From Candidatus Omnitrophota bacterium (lineage in GTDB: Bacteria; Omnitrophota; Omnitrophia; Omnitrophales; Omnitrophaceae), in contig JACQVP010000011.1 in the NCBI GenBank assembly GCA_016209715.1, forward strand, positions 1 to 35,069: a stretch of DNA of 35,069 bases, given 5' to 3'. The notes below the pieces were generated by a model. The model did no database searches, was not told the DNA's origin, and saw nothing but the letters and a program-made list of their open reading frames with translations. A program made the position numbers and the translations under genes. Of this stretch, positions 9,093 to 17,753 are shown in pieces (position 1 is the stretch's first letter; each line of letters starts with the position of its first letter).

Positions 9093-9121
9093 ATTATAGG
9101 GAATGGACTTTCGAATGTCAA
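9093..9121 (-). promoter_or_regulatory. Consensus sigma-70 promoter of the arginine operon
   Basis: On the minus strand a perfect TTGACA (9116-9121) and a perfect TATAAT (9093-9098) are separated by exactly 17 nt. Transcription should start near 9086, leaving a leader of about 63 nt before argC. The leader holds two direct copies of ACATTAAG (plus-strand CTTAATGT at 9044-9051 and 9061-9068), which could be operator half-sites. I do not recognise a classical ArgR box. Confidence 0.85.
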
Positions 9122-9177
9122 ACAGACATTTGGCCGGCCCTCCTGGAAATCAGGGTGGCTCCGAAGAAAAAATTAAG

Positions 9178-9183
9178 TATAAT
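9178..9183 (+). promoter_or_regulatory. -10 box of methyltransferase gene, possibly leaderless
   Basis: A perfect TATAAT ends 8 nt before the ATG at 9192, so the transcript would begin at or within a base or two of the start codon. No Shine-Dalgarno sequence is visible and no good -35 box lies 16-18 nt upstream. It is arranged divergently from the arginine promoter. Confidence 0.5.
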
Positions 9184-9191
9184 GCACCGAA

Positions 9192-10142
9192 ATGACGTAC
9201 GAATACAAAGATTGCGTTCTTTGCGGATCTAAGAATCACGACGTGATCGCGCGCCAGGACCGCAATCATAAACCCTTACAGGTCGTGATTTGCAGAGATT
9301 GCGGCCTGGTGTTTGTCAATCCCGCGCCGCCGGAGCGGGAGCTCAATCAATTCTATGCCAGCTCCTACCGCGAAAACTATAAAAAGATCCATACTCCCCG
9401 GCCCCGGCACGTGTTTCGTTCCGGGCTTCGCGCCCTCACCCGGATCCGGTTCTTAAAAAGCCTCCGCCTACCCTCCCAGGCCGCCGTCCTGGATATCGGC
9501 GCCGGGATGGGAGATTTTTTGTATCTTTCCAACCGGCACGGATTCCAAACCCAGGGGCTGGAACCGCATCAGGGGTTCGCCCGGTTCGGCAAGGAGACGC
9601 TCGGCGTCACGATCCAGGAGAAACCTCTGCAAGAGGCGAACTTCCCGGATGAAAGCTTCGACGCCATCACCATGCATCACGTTTTGGAGCATATGTGGAA
9701 TCCCGTCAAGTCGCTCGGCTCGATCGAGCGGTTTTTGCGGCCGGGAGGGAAGCTCGTGGTGGAGGTGCCCAACATCATGGCCACGTTCCACGCGCCGCAC
9801 CGGCAGTTTCATTTCGCGCATCTTTACTATTTCAGCGCCTGGACGCTCGAGGCGGCCGCCAGCCAGGCGGGATTTAAAATGGCCAGCATGACTTTCATCC
9901 CCTACACCGAGCACATTCTCGGTGTATTCGAAAAGCGCGAGCACCCGCCCCTCAACCCGAAGAACCCATCCAATTACCGGGAGATCGCGGCGAAACTGAA
10001 ACGCCACCAGTGGTGGTTTCATTACCTCACCGTCCAGCCTTATCTGCGCCCGTTCGACAATATTTTCCGCGCGGCGCACGAAGCGGTGCACACGTTCGGA
10101 CGGAAGGACCACAAGAAAATCCTGGAGGAATTGCTGAAGTGA
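9192..10142 (+). CDS. Zinc-ribbon class I SAM-dependent methyltransferase
   Basis: 316 residues. The N-terminus has two CxxC knuckles (CVLCGS and CRDCGLV, about residues 9-41) forming a likely zinc ribbon. It is followed by a Rossmann methyltransferase domain with the SAM-binding motif VLDIGAGMGDF (about 97-107), the acidic end of strand beta-2 (GLEPH), and HHVLEHMWNP plus LRPGGKLVVEVPN. This layout is common in methyltransferases of cell-surface sugar or polysaccharide pathways, but the substrate cannot be told here. The stop overlaps the next ATG (TGATG), so it is probably cotranslated with the EVE-domain gene. Confidence 0.85.
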   Translation: MTYEYKDCVLCGSKNHDVIARQDRNHKPLQVVICRDCGLVFVNPAPPERELNQFYASSYRENYKKIHTPRPRHVFRSGLRALTRIRFLKSLRLPSQAAVLDIGAGMGDFLYLSNRHGFQTQGLEPHQGFARFGKETLGVTIQEKPLQEANFPDESFDAITMHHVLEHMWNPVKSLGSIERFLRPGGKLVVEVPNIMATFHAPHRQFHFAHLYYFSAWTLEAAASQAGFKMASMTFIPYTEHILGVFEKREHPPLNPKNPSNYREIAAKLKRHQWWFHYLTVQPYLRPFDNIFRAAHEAVHTFGRKDHKKILEELLK

Positions 10143-10603
10143 TGGGCCGGAATTATTGGCTTCTCAAAAGCGAGCCCGAGGCTTACTCCATCGACGATCT
10201 CTCGCGGGACAAATCCACTTATTGGGACGGGGTGCGAAATTATCAGGCGCGGAATTTTCTCCGGGACAGCCTCAAGAAGGGAGACCGGGTGTTTTTTTAC
10301 CACAGCAACGCCGAACCGCCCGGCATCGCTGGGATTGCGGAGGTAACGAAGGAAGGGTATCCAGATCCGAGCCAATTTGACCCGAAAGACGTTCACTATG
10401 ACGCAAAAAGCGATCCGCGCGATCCGACCTGGTTTGTGGTGGAAATCAAATTCGTGAAGAAATTCCGCGAGGTGATCCCCCTGGAACGTCTCAAAAAAGT
10501 CCCGGCCCTGGCCCAGATGCCCCTGCTCCGGCGGGGCCAGCGACTTTCCGTTCAGCCGGTCGCGGAAAAGGAATGGAAGGCGATCTCGGAGCTGACTCCA
10601 TAG
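10142..10603 (+). CDS. EVE-domain protein
   Basis: 153 residues, almost entirely one EVE domain (PUA-like fold). It begins with NYWLLKSEPEAYSIDDL and contains WDGVRNYQARNFLRD and GDRVFFYHSN, the conserved aromatic and basic surface of the family. EVE domains are thought to recognise modified bases in RNA or DNA. Free-standing bacterial members are common and their exact ligand is unknown. The ATG shares one base with the methyltransferase stop. A longer in-frame ORF beginning at 10010 lies inside the methyltransferase and is not the real start. Confidence 0.9.
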   Translation: MGRNYWLLKSEPEAYSIDDLSRDKSTYWDGVRNYQARNFLRDSLKKGDRVFFYHSNAEPPGIAGIAEVTKEGYPDPSQFDPKDVHYDAKSDPRDPTWFVVEIKFVKKFREVIPLERLKKVPALAQMPLLRRGQRLSVQPVAEKEWKAISELTP

Positions 10604-10630
10604 GCTTCGTCTTTCCCTTCGCTCCGCGCT

Positions 10631-10867
10631 TCATTCATCCTCTTCCAGTCCTTCCATGAGTTTTCTGAATTCCTGATTTTCCATGTCTTTGGGAAGGTTC
10701 CTCATGGCCTCGCGGCTCAGTTCGACGAATCGTTTCTTATCGAGCCCGAGTTCCTTGGCGAGAAGCACGATCAGCGAAAGCGCGTAGGTCGTCGCTTCTT
10801 TCTGCTCCCTCAATTCTTCCTGAAGGGCCCGGACCGCCTTTTCCAAAGCCTTCACCGCGTCGCTCAA
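10631..10867 (-). CDS. Small coiled-coil protein coupled to rodA
   Basis: 78 residues, highly charged, with no signal peptide or membrane segment. Residues 1-30 form a heptad-like helix (LEKAVRALQEELREQKEA) and the C-terminus is acidic (EGLEEDE). It starts with TTG at 10867, overlapping the rodA stop as TTGA, with GAGAGG 8 nt upstream as ribosome-binding site. Last gene of the mre/rod operon. I do not recognise the family. The coupling suggests a cytoplasmic accessory of the elongation machinery, but that is inference only. Confidence 0.6.
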   Translation of the reverse strand: MSDAVKALEKAVRALQEELREQKEATTYALSLIVLLAKELGLDKKRFVELSREAMRNLPKDMENQEFRKLMEGLEEDE

Positions 10868-11964
10868 AAGATGGACCTCTCTTTATAAATGGAAATCAGC
10901 AGGCCGACGGCCACGAACATGCTCACGAGCGAGGAGCCCCCGTAACTGAAAAACGGGAGCGGAAGGCCGGTGATGGGCATGAGGCCGACGGTCATCCCGA
11001 TGTTGACGAGGACCTGGAAGAAGATCATGGAAACGACGCCGGCGGCGATGAGCCGGGCCCGGGTGTCGGAGGTCCTCTCGATCACCCGCAGCATCTTCAT
11101 GAAAAGGAGCGCGAAAAGCAGGAGAACGCACAGGCTGCCGAGAAAGCCCCACTCCTCCGCCACCACGCAAAAGATGAAGTCCGTGTGGTGCTCGGGCAGG
11201 AAGTTCAGCTTGATCTGGGTGCCGTGAAGATATCCTTTCCCGAAAAGCCCGCCCGAACCGACCGCGATCTTCGATTGGATCGCGGTGTAACCCGCCCCCA
11301 GGGGGTCAATGTTGGGGTTGAGGAAAACGAGGAGGCGCTTTTTCTGGTATTCCTTCAGCGCGAACCAGAAAACGGGCATGGAGACGAGCCCCAGCCCGGC
11401 GGTTATGAAAAGATAGCGGAGCCGGACCCCCCAGAGAAACAGGATGCAAAACAGGATCGGCATGAAAATGAGGGCCGTCCCGAGATCCGGCTGTTCCAAA
11501 ATCAGGAGCATGGGAAAGGCCACGATGAAAAACGCCACCAAAAATCTCTTGGTCTGGTAACGGTTTCTGGCGCGCTCGCCGAGATAATGGGCGAGCATCA
11601 GGATGGTGGCGATCTTGGCGAATTCGGACGGCTGAATGGCCAGCGGGCCGAGATGAATCCAGCGCTGGGCGCCGAGGCGAATCGATCCCAGGAACATGAC
11701 AAACAACAGCATCAGGATGGAGACGACATACATGGGATAGGCGAAGCTGAGAAAAGTCCGGTAGCCGAGCCAGACGACGGTGAAAAGCGCGGCGACGGCA
11801 ATGCCCAGCCAAAGCAATTGCTTGACGGCGAAATTGGACGCGAGGCCGCTCGAACCGCTGTAAATGGCGAGGAGGCCCAGCAGAGAAACCATCAAGGCCG
11901 TTCGGAAAAGCGGCCAGTAAAAACCTTTGAAGAGCCGCTCCTTGTGATAGTCCAGATCAAGCAT
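10864..11964 (-). CDS. rodA: Rod-shape determining SEDS glycosyltransferase RodA
   Basis: Peptidoglycan polymerase of the elongasome, working with class B PBP2. 366 residues with about ten predicted membrane helices. SEDS landmarks: QPSEFAKIATILMLAHYL, the large periplasmic loop with QPDLGTA, LPEHHTDFIFCVVAEEWGF, and PLPFFSYGGSSLVSMF near the C-terminus. The start ATG at 11964 lies 8 nt inside the end of mrdA. Placement directly after mrdA favours RodA over FtsW. Confidence 0.94.
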   Translation of the reverse strand: MLDLDYHKERLFKGFYWPLFRTALMVSLLGLLAIYSGSSGLASNFAVKQLLWLGIAVAALFTVVWLGYRTFLSFAYPMYVVSILMLLFVMFLGSIRLGAQRWIHLGPLAIQPSEFAKIATILMLAHYLGERARNRYQTKRFLVAFFIVAFPMLLILEQPDLGTALIFMPILFCILFLWGVRLRYLFITAGLGLVSMPVFWFALKEYQKKRLLVFLNPNIDPLGAGYTAIQSKIAVGSGGLFGKGYLHGTQIKLNFLPEHHTDFIFCVVAEEWGFLGSLCVLLLFALLFMKMLRVIERTSDTRARLIAAGVVSMIFFQVLVNIGMTVGLMPITGLPLPFFSYGGSSLVSMFVAVGLLISIYKERSIF

Positions 11965-13723
11965 GGGCGACGACCTCCCCCGCGGGCGCGGCCTCTCCGA
12001 AGAATCCGAGGCCTTTCATGCCCAGCAAGATCTCTTTCGCCAAACGGCCCGCATGCAAACCTCCTGCGCCGCCGTGTTCGATGAATACGACCAGGGCGTA
12101 CTTGGGCCGGTCAAACGGAAAGAATCCGGAAAACCACGCATGCGGCTCATTCGGGGGAACTTGGGCGGTCCCGGTCTTGGCCGCGACGCGGACAAAATCC
12201 ACCCGGGCGAGTTTGCCCGTCCCGCGGTCGGACTGGACCACTTGCAGCATTCCTTTTTTGACGAGCTCGATGGTCCTCGGGCGGATCCCCGCGTTCCTGA
12301 CGCTCCGCTTGCGGTGAGGGTCGCGCACGATATGGACTTCCGGGATGACCCCGTCCCGGGCGATGATCGCCGAAAGCTGTGCCAGTTGCAAAGGAGTGGT
12401 GAGGACATACCCTTGGCCGATCGCGAAATTGAGCGTCTCCCCCTGATACCAATCGTCCTGGAACCGGGCGCGCTTCCAGGCGGTGTCAGGGATGAGCCCT
12501 TCGGAAAGATTGGTCTGCTCAATGTCCATGAATTCGCCGAGACCCAGCTTGTGCGAGTACTTGGAAAGATTCTCCACCCCGACCCGCGCGCCGACCTGGT
12601 AAAAATAGACGTTGCAGGACCGCTCAATGGCCTGCGTGAGGTTGACGTAGCCGTGGCCGTTCGGGTTCCAGCATTTAAAGGCCCGCGAATTCGGCCGGAG
12701 CCGGTAACTTCCGTGACAGAAGAAAGTCGTCGAGGGCGTGATCTTCCCCGTCTCCAGGCCGGCGATGGCGGAGACCAGCTTGAACACGGAACCGGGCGGA
12801 AAGCCGGCCCCCGCGCCGCGGTTCAAGAGGGGCAATTGAGTGCGGTCCAAAACCACCCGCATCCTTTCCGCCCCCCGGGAAGGCGAGACAAACACGTTGG
12901 GATCGAAGTCCGGCTTGCTGACCAGGGCCAGCACTTCGCCGGTTTCGATGTCCAGGATGCAGGCCGCGCCTTTCTTCTCGCCGAAGGCTTGCGAAATAAG
13001 CTTTTGCACGCGCAGATCAATGGTGAGCGCGACGGTTTCTCCTCCGACGGCCTCTTTTTCTCCCAGGACGCGCACCTGCCGGCCCCGGACATTCACCTCG
13101 ACCTGGCGTCCTCCGTCCTCCCCGTGCAAGCGGCGGTCATAAATTTTCTCGATACCGCTCCGTCCGATCCAATCATCGAAATGATACCCTTCCGCACCCA
13201 GCGCCGCGTACTCCTCCTGCGTGATCTTGCCGAGATAACCGAGCACGTGCGAAACCGCCTTGCCTTCCGGATAATAACGCAGGCCCTGGATCACGGCGTA
13301 GACGCCGGAAAGGCCGGGCCGCTTCTCCTCGATCCGGAAAACCACTTCCTTGGTGACGTCCTTCTTCAACAGCACGGGCACAAAGGGGGCATCGCGCAGA
13401 TTCTTCAGCTTTTGCTCGATGTCCTGCCGGGGAATCTCCAGGACGGCCGCCAAAAACGCGGTGTACTCGGAATTGAAGTCCTCGGGGATGACAAACACGT
13501 CGAGAGAGGCCCGCGTCTTTGCGAGCGCGACTCCGTTCCGGTCCAGGACGGCCCCGCGCGGAGCCTCGACACGGATCAGGCGGATCCGGTTCTTTTCGCT
13601 CAGCCGCCGGTAATAGGACCCGTGCAGGACTTGAAAATAGTACAGGGCCGCCGCCAAGCCCGCGATCACGGTGAAGACGATGCCGCGGAAGATCGAGAGC
13701 CGGATATCCGCAAGACGATTCAT
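11957..13723 (-). CDS. mrdA: Penicillin-binding protein 2 (class B transpeptidase)
   Basis: Cross-links peptidoglycan during side-wall elongation. 588 residues from the ATG at 13723 (MNRLADIRLSIFRG). One N-terminal membrane helix (about 12-31), a pedestal domain with APRGAVLDRNG (about 54-64), and a transpeptidase domain. The catalytic motifs are intact: SxxK at Ser312-Lys315 (GSVFKL), SxN at Ser369-Asn371 (SCN) and KTG at 516-518. The longer ORF start at 13837 lies in mreD and is rejected. The start forms TGATG with the mreD stop. Confidence 0.95.
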   Translation of the reverse strand: MNRLADIRLSIFRGIVFTVIAGLAAALYYFQVLHGSYYRRLSEKNRIRLIRVEAPRGAVLDRNGVALAKTRASLDVFVIPEDFNSEYTAFLAAVLEIPRQDIEQKLKNLRDAPFVPVLLKKDVTKEVVFRIEEKRPGLSGVYAVIQGLRYYPEGKAVSHVLGYLGKITQEEYAALGAEGYHFDDWIGRSGIEKIYDRRLHGEDGGRQVEVNVRGRQVRVLGEKEAVGGETVALTIDLRVQKLISQAFGEKKGAACILDIETGEVLALVSKPDFDPNVFVSPSRGAERMRVVLDRTQLPLLNRGAGAGFPPGSVFKLVSAIAGLETGKITPSTTFFCHGSYRLRPNSRAFKCWNPNGHGYVNLTQAIERSCNVYFYQVGARVGVENLSKYSHKLGLGEFMDIEQTNLSEGLIPDTAWKRARFQDDWYQGETLNFAIGQGYVLTTPLQLAQLSAIIARDGVIPEVHIVRDPHRKRSVRNAGIRPRTIELVKKGMLQVVQSDRGTGKLARVDFVRVAAKTGTAQVPPNEPHAWFSGFFPFDRPKYALVVFIEHGGAGGLHAGRLAKEILLGMKGLGFFGEAAPAGEVVAHA

Positions 13724-14241
13724 CACGCGGTCCCCCCCAGCCAGTCCCTCCGGCGCAGGTCGGCGACGTGGTCCAGAACGAAAAAGACCCAGGGGAAGCA
13801 AAAGAGCGTGTAGACCGAAATCATGAGCGCCCGCCACAGGAGGATCCCCGTCAATTCATAGGCGCCGTTCACGAAAAGATAGCCGAGACAAATGCCGGTC
13901 TCATAGATCAGGGAGAACGCGGTCGCGCTGAGCACCACCACCCAGGGATCCTGCCGTTCGAGTTTCCCCAGCGTGTAGCTCAAGATCAGAGCCGCCATGC
14001 CCAGGGTGAAAATTTCGACCCCGAAATAACGCGGCGAAAGGATGTCCTTGATCAGACCGATGAGAAAAGCGAAAAACGGAACTGTCCGCCAGTCTGCCCG
14101 AAAGGCATAAAAAAGCACGATGAGGACCCAAAAATCGGGTTTGATGCCGCGGATCTCGATGAAAGGAAGCGCGTAAAGCGAGATCAGAAACACGGCCAGC
14201 ACGAGCAGTATCGATTTGACGCTGAAGACCCGGCGGATCAT
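13723..14241 (-). CDS. mreD: Rod-shape determining protein MreD
   Basis: 172 residues, strongly hydrophobic, about five or six membrane helices. Contains the family-like GIKPDFWVLIVLFYAFR and GLIKDILSP segments. MreD is an inner-membrane partner of MreC and the PBP2-RodA complex. Sequence conservation is low in this family, so the call rests on length, topology and position between mreC and mrdA. Confidence 0.88.
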   Translation of the reverse strand: MIRRVFSVKSILLVLAVFLISLYALPFIEIRGIKPDFWVLIVLFYAFRADWRTVPFFAFLIGLIKDILSPRYFGVEIFTLGMAALILSYTLGKLERQDPWVVVLSATAFSLIYETGICLGYLFVNGAYELTGILLWRALMISVYTLFCFPWVFFVLDHVADLRRRDWLGGTA

Positions 14242-14244
14242 ACC

Positions 14245-15045
14245 TCAGCCCACCCGCTGATATTCAAGGCAAAGCACCTCCTCGATCCTGGAAAAAGAAA
14301 CGGAGGGTTTGATTTTGGCATACAGGAAAAGACCGTTTTTTTCGCGCTCGACGAATTCGATGGTGCCGATGGGAATGCCTTTCGGATAGACGCTGCCGAG
14401 CCCCGACGAAAGCACTTCGTCGCCCACCTTCACGTCAGAATCCGGGTCCAGGAATTTCATGCGCAAAAACGGGCTGCCGTCGCCCATGACAAGCCCCGTC
14501 TGGCGGCTGGATTGGACCATGCCCCCGACGCGGGACTCAACGTCGGTCAGGAGAATGACGCGGGCCGTCTCCGGCCCGACTTCGGCGACTTTTCCCACCA
14601 GCCCCTTTTCGCTGACGACCGGCATGTCTTTCTTCAGGCGCTGCCGCCCCCCCTTGTCCAGCACGATCCAGTTGCCGAGGTGGCCGGTCTCGCGGGCGAT
14701 GATTTGGGAAGCGACGGTCCGCGCCGGCGTCTTGGTCTTAAAATCCAAAAGGGACCGCAGGCGGTCATTTTCCTTCTCTTTTTCCCGGAGGAGGATGACC
14801 TCCCTTTCCAGCAGTTCGATTTCCCGCTTCAGCTGGTTGTTCTCCTGGTAGATGAAAAAAAAGCGGCGGACACCGGTGACGGCGTCCGTGCAGGACTGGC
14901 GGACGGTTTCGCCGGCGCGGAGGACGGGCTTGACGATCGAGAAAAAAGTTTCGCGCAGGGTGTCGGGAACGGGTTTGAAGTAAGCGGTTACGAACAGAGG
15001 AAGACTGAAAACGATTGTTAAGACAGCCAGTCTTTGTGGGGCCAC
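14245..15045 (-). CDS. mreC: Rod-shape determining protein MreC
   Basis: 266 residues: one N-terminal membrane helix (about 5-22), a periplasmic coiled coil (about 75-105, ENNQLKREIELLEREV) and the beta-rich MreC domain with the conserved LLTDVESRVGGMVQ region and GDEVLSSGLGSVYPKGIPIG. Links the MreB filament to PBP2 in the periplasm. The start is GTG at 15045, 12 nt after the mreB stop. Confidence 0.93.
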   Translation of the reverse strand: MAPQRLAVLTIVFSLPLFVTAYFKPVPDTLRETFFSIVKPVLRAGETVRQSCTDAVTGVRRFFFIYQENNQLKREIELLEREVILLREKEKENDRLRSLLDFKTKTPARTVASQIIARETGHLGNWIVLDKGGRQRLKKDMPVVSEKGLVGKVAEVGPETARVILLTDVESRVGGMVQSSRQTGLVMGDGSPFLRMKFLDPDSDVKVGDEVLSSGLGSVYPKGIPIGTIEFVEREKNGLFLYAKIKPSVSFSRIEEVLCLEYQRVG

Positions 15046-15057
15046 GGAGGGCGGCCT

Positions 15058-16122
<1,065 letters not shown>

Positions 16123-16164
16123 AAAAGGCTGGTGACTCCTAGGAATTTGTTGTAAAGCAAAGGG

Positions 16165-16193
16165 AGTATACAAGAAGGCTCTTTGGGTGTCAA
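16165..16193 (-). promoter_or_regulatory. Sigma-70 promoter of the mreB operon
   Basis: Minus strand: perfect TTGACA at 16188-16193, 17-nt spacer, TATACT at 16165-16170. Expected transcription start near 16158, giving a leader of about 36 nt. The -35 box overlaps the aroA stop codon (16190-16192), so promoter and coding end share bases. Confidence 0.85.
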
Positions 16194-17443
16194 TGGCATA
16201 AACGGCCCAAGTCCTCGAAAAATCGGGGGTAAGAAATGGCCACACACTCTTTCCCCCGGATGGCGACTTCCCCGGAAGACCGAAGCCCCCCGACGGCCAT
16301 GGACATCGCGATCCGGTGGTCGTCGAAACTGTCCGTTTCGGCCGCCCGGAAGGTGCCTGTGCCCTGGATCCGGCAACCGTCGGCGAATTCCTTCACCTCA
16401 ACGCCGAGCCGGCCGAGATTGTCGCACATGGCCTTGATCCGGTCGGTTTCCTTCACTCTCAATTCGGCGGCGCCGCGGATTTCGGACGGGCCTTCCGCCA
16501 AAGCGCAGGCCACCATCAGAACCGGCAATTCGTCAATCAAGGACGGGATTGATTTCTTGGTGATCCGGACCCCCTTCAGGACCGAAGACCGGACCCGAAG
16601 GTCCCCTACCGGTTCCCAGTTTTCCCGCACGTTTTCAAGTGAGATTTGGGCGCCCATTTTTTCGAGAACTTTCAAAATGCCTGTCCGCGTTGGATTTAGG
16701 ATGACGTTTTTAATCAACACGTCGGAACCGGGGGTGATGAGGGCAGCGACGATAAAAAAAGCGGCGGAAGAAATGTCGGCCGGCACGGCCATGGCTTGCG
16801 GCTTCAGGCTCCGGGTTTTTCGGACAATCGATACCGGCCCTTGCCGCTCAAAATCGGCCCCAAACAGGGTCAGCATGCGCTCGGTATGGTCTCGCGAGGG
16901 GATTTTTTCCTTCACCCGGGTTTCCCCCTCCGCAAACAGCCCGGCGAGCAAGAGGGCGGATTTCACCTGCGCGCTGGAAAGCTCGTTGTCAAACTCGATT
17001 CCCCTCAGTTCGCCGCCTTTGACGGTCAGAGGGGGGAAATTAGCGTCTTGGGGGCCCTGGATTTTCGCTCCCATTGCGCGCAGGGGATCGGTGACCCGTT
17101 TCATGGGCCGCCGCGTCAGCGAAGCGTCTCCGCTCAAGGTCGCGATGAACGGCTGGCCCGCCAGAATCCCGAGAAGAAGCCGCATCGTGGTGCCCGAGTT
17201 TCCGACATAGACTTCTTTGCCGGGGGCCTTCAGGCCAGCCATTCCCTGCCCCTTCACGATGACGGCCCCTTCCGGAGGAACCTCGATCGACACTCCCAAG
17301 GTCCGGAAGGCCTCGACCGTCGAAAGGCAGTCTTCGGCCCGCAGAAAGTTCTCGATGCGGCTTTCTCCCTCAGCCAAGGAAGAGAGCATGATGGCGCGGT
17401 GGGAAATGGATTTGTCGCCCGGCGGGGAAAGCGTGCCTTTCAC
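16190..17443 (-). CDS. aroA: EPSP synthase, class II type
   Basis: Makes 5-enolpyruvylshikimate-3-phosphate in the shikimate pathway. 417 residues from a GTG at 17443, the only standard start codon in frame between the upstream stop and the conserved N-terminus [17 protein letters not shown]. Seen: GDKSISHR (9-16), GNSGTTMR (81-88), SAQVK (157-161), RDHTE (184-188), NPTR (250-253) and KETDRI. The set GDKS / SAQxK / RDHTE / NPTR is the published signature of class II enzymes, which are less sensitive to glyphosate. The loop NSGTTMR resembles Gram-positive class II members. It starts 10 nt after the upstream coiled-coil gene, with no close Shine-Dalgarno. Confidence 0.93.
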   Translation of the reverse strand: MKGTLSPPGDKSISHRAIMLSSLAEGESRIENFLRAEDCLSTVEAFRTLGVSIEVPPEGAVIVKGQGMAGLKAPGKEVYVGNSGTTMRLLLGILAGQPFIATLSGDASLTRRPMKRVTDPLRAMGAKIQGPQDANFPPLTVKGGELRGIEFDNELSSAQVKSALLLAGLFAEGETRVKEKIPSRDHTERMLTLFGADFERQGPVSIVRKTRSLKPQAMAVPADISSAAFFIVAALITPGSDVLIKNVILNPTRTGILKVLEKMGAQISLENVRENWEPVGDLRVRSSVLKGVRITKKSIPSLIDELPVLMVACALAEGPSEIRGAAELRVKETDRIKAMCDNLGRLGVEVKEFADGCRIQGTGTFRAAETDSFDDHRIAMSMAVGGLRSSGEVAIRGKECVAISYPRFFEDLGRLCH

Positions 17444-17453
17444 GGGAGTGGGG

Positions 17454-17681
17454 CTAATTTCTCCGAATGCGGATTTTAACGACCTGAAGTTCCTGCAGGA
17501 TCTTGTTCTGGGTCTCCAGGATGGTCTTTTGCTGGGCCGCCAATTCATCCATTTTCTTGGACAACTTCTGGATTTCCTGCCGGAGCGAAGCCACCGCCGG
17601 ATCGCCGGCCTCCGCCGCCCGGGCCGGAAGAGGGGACAAAAACAGGGCGCACAAGACAAGTGTGAGCATTGAAGAACGCAT
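17454..17681 (-). CDS. Small secreted coiled-coil protein
   Basis: 75 residues from the ATG at 17681, which has an ideal GGAGG 5 nt upstream. N-terminal signal peptide (MRSSMLTLVLCALFLSPLPARAA, cut near residue 22-24), then a helical coiled coil (about 30-68, LRQEIQKLSKKMDELAAQQ and on) and a basic end (KIRIRRN). Probably periplasmic. Its stop is 10 nt before the aroA GTG, so translation of aroA may depend on it. No family recognised. It resembles short YbgF/Lpp-like helical proteins only in general form. Confidence 0.75.
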   Translation of the reverse strand: MRSSMLTLVLCALFLSPLPARAAEAGDPAVASLRQEIQKLSKKMDELAAQQKTILETQNKILQELQVVKIRIRRN

Positions 17682-17753
17682 AGGATCCTCCGTGGTGAAT
17701 GGGGGGTAGGCTAACATAGGCGAGGGTCAATTGCAAGCGGGCGGGGCGCGGGA

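Noticed and set aside
9044-9121. Classical ArgR box in the argC promoter
   Set aside because: No pair of TGAATnnnnATTCA-like 18-mers is present. The ACATTAAG direct repeats do not fit that pattern.
10604-10630. Shared terminator between the convergent EVE and coiled-coil genes
   Set aside because: Only 27 nt, with no inverted repeat of useful length.
11963-13813. Plus-strand ORF of 616 codons antisense to mrdA
   Set aside because: It mirrors mrdA, whose three catalytic motifs are intact. Long antisense frames are expected at this GC content, and the translation resembles no protein.
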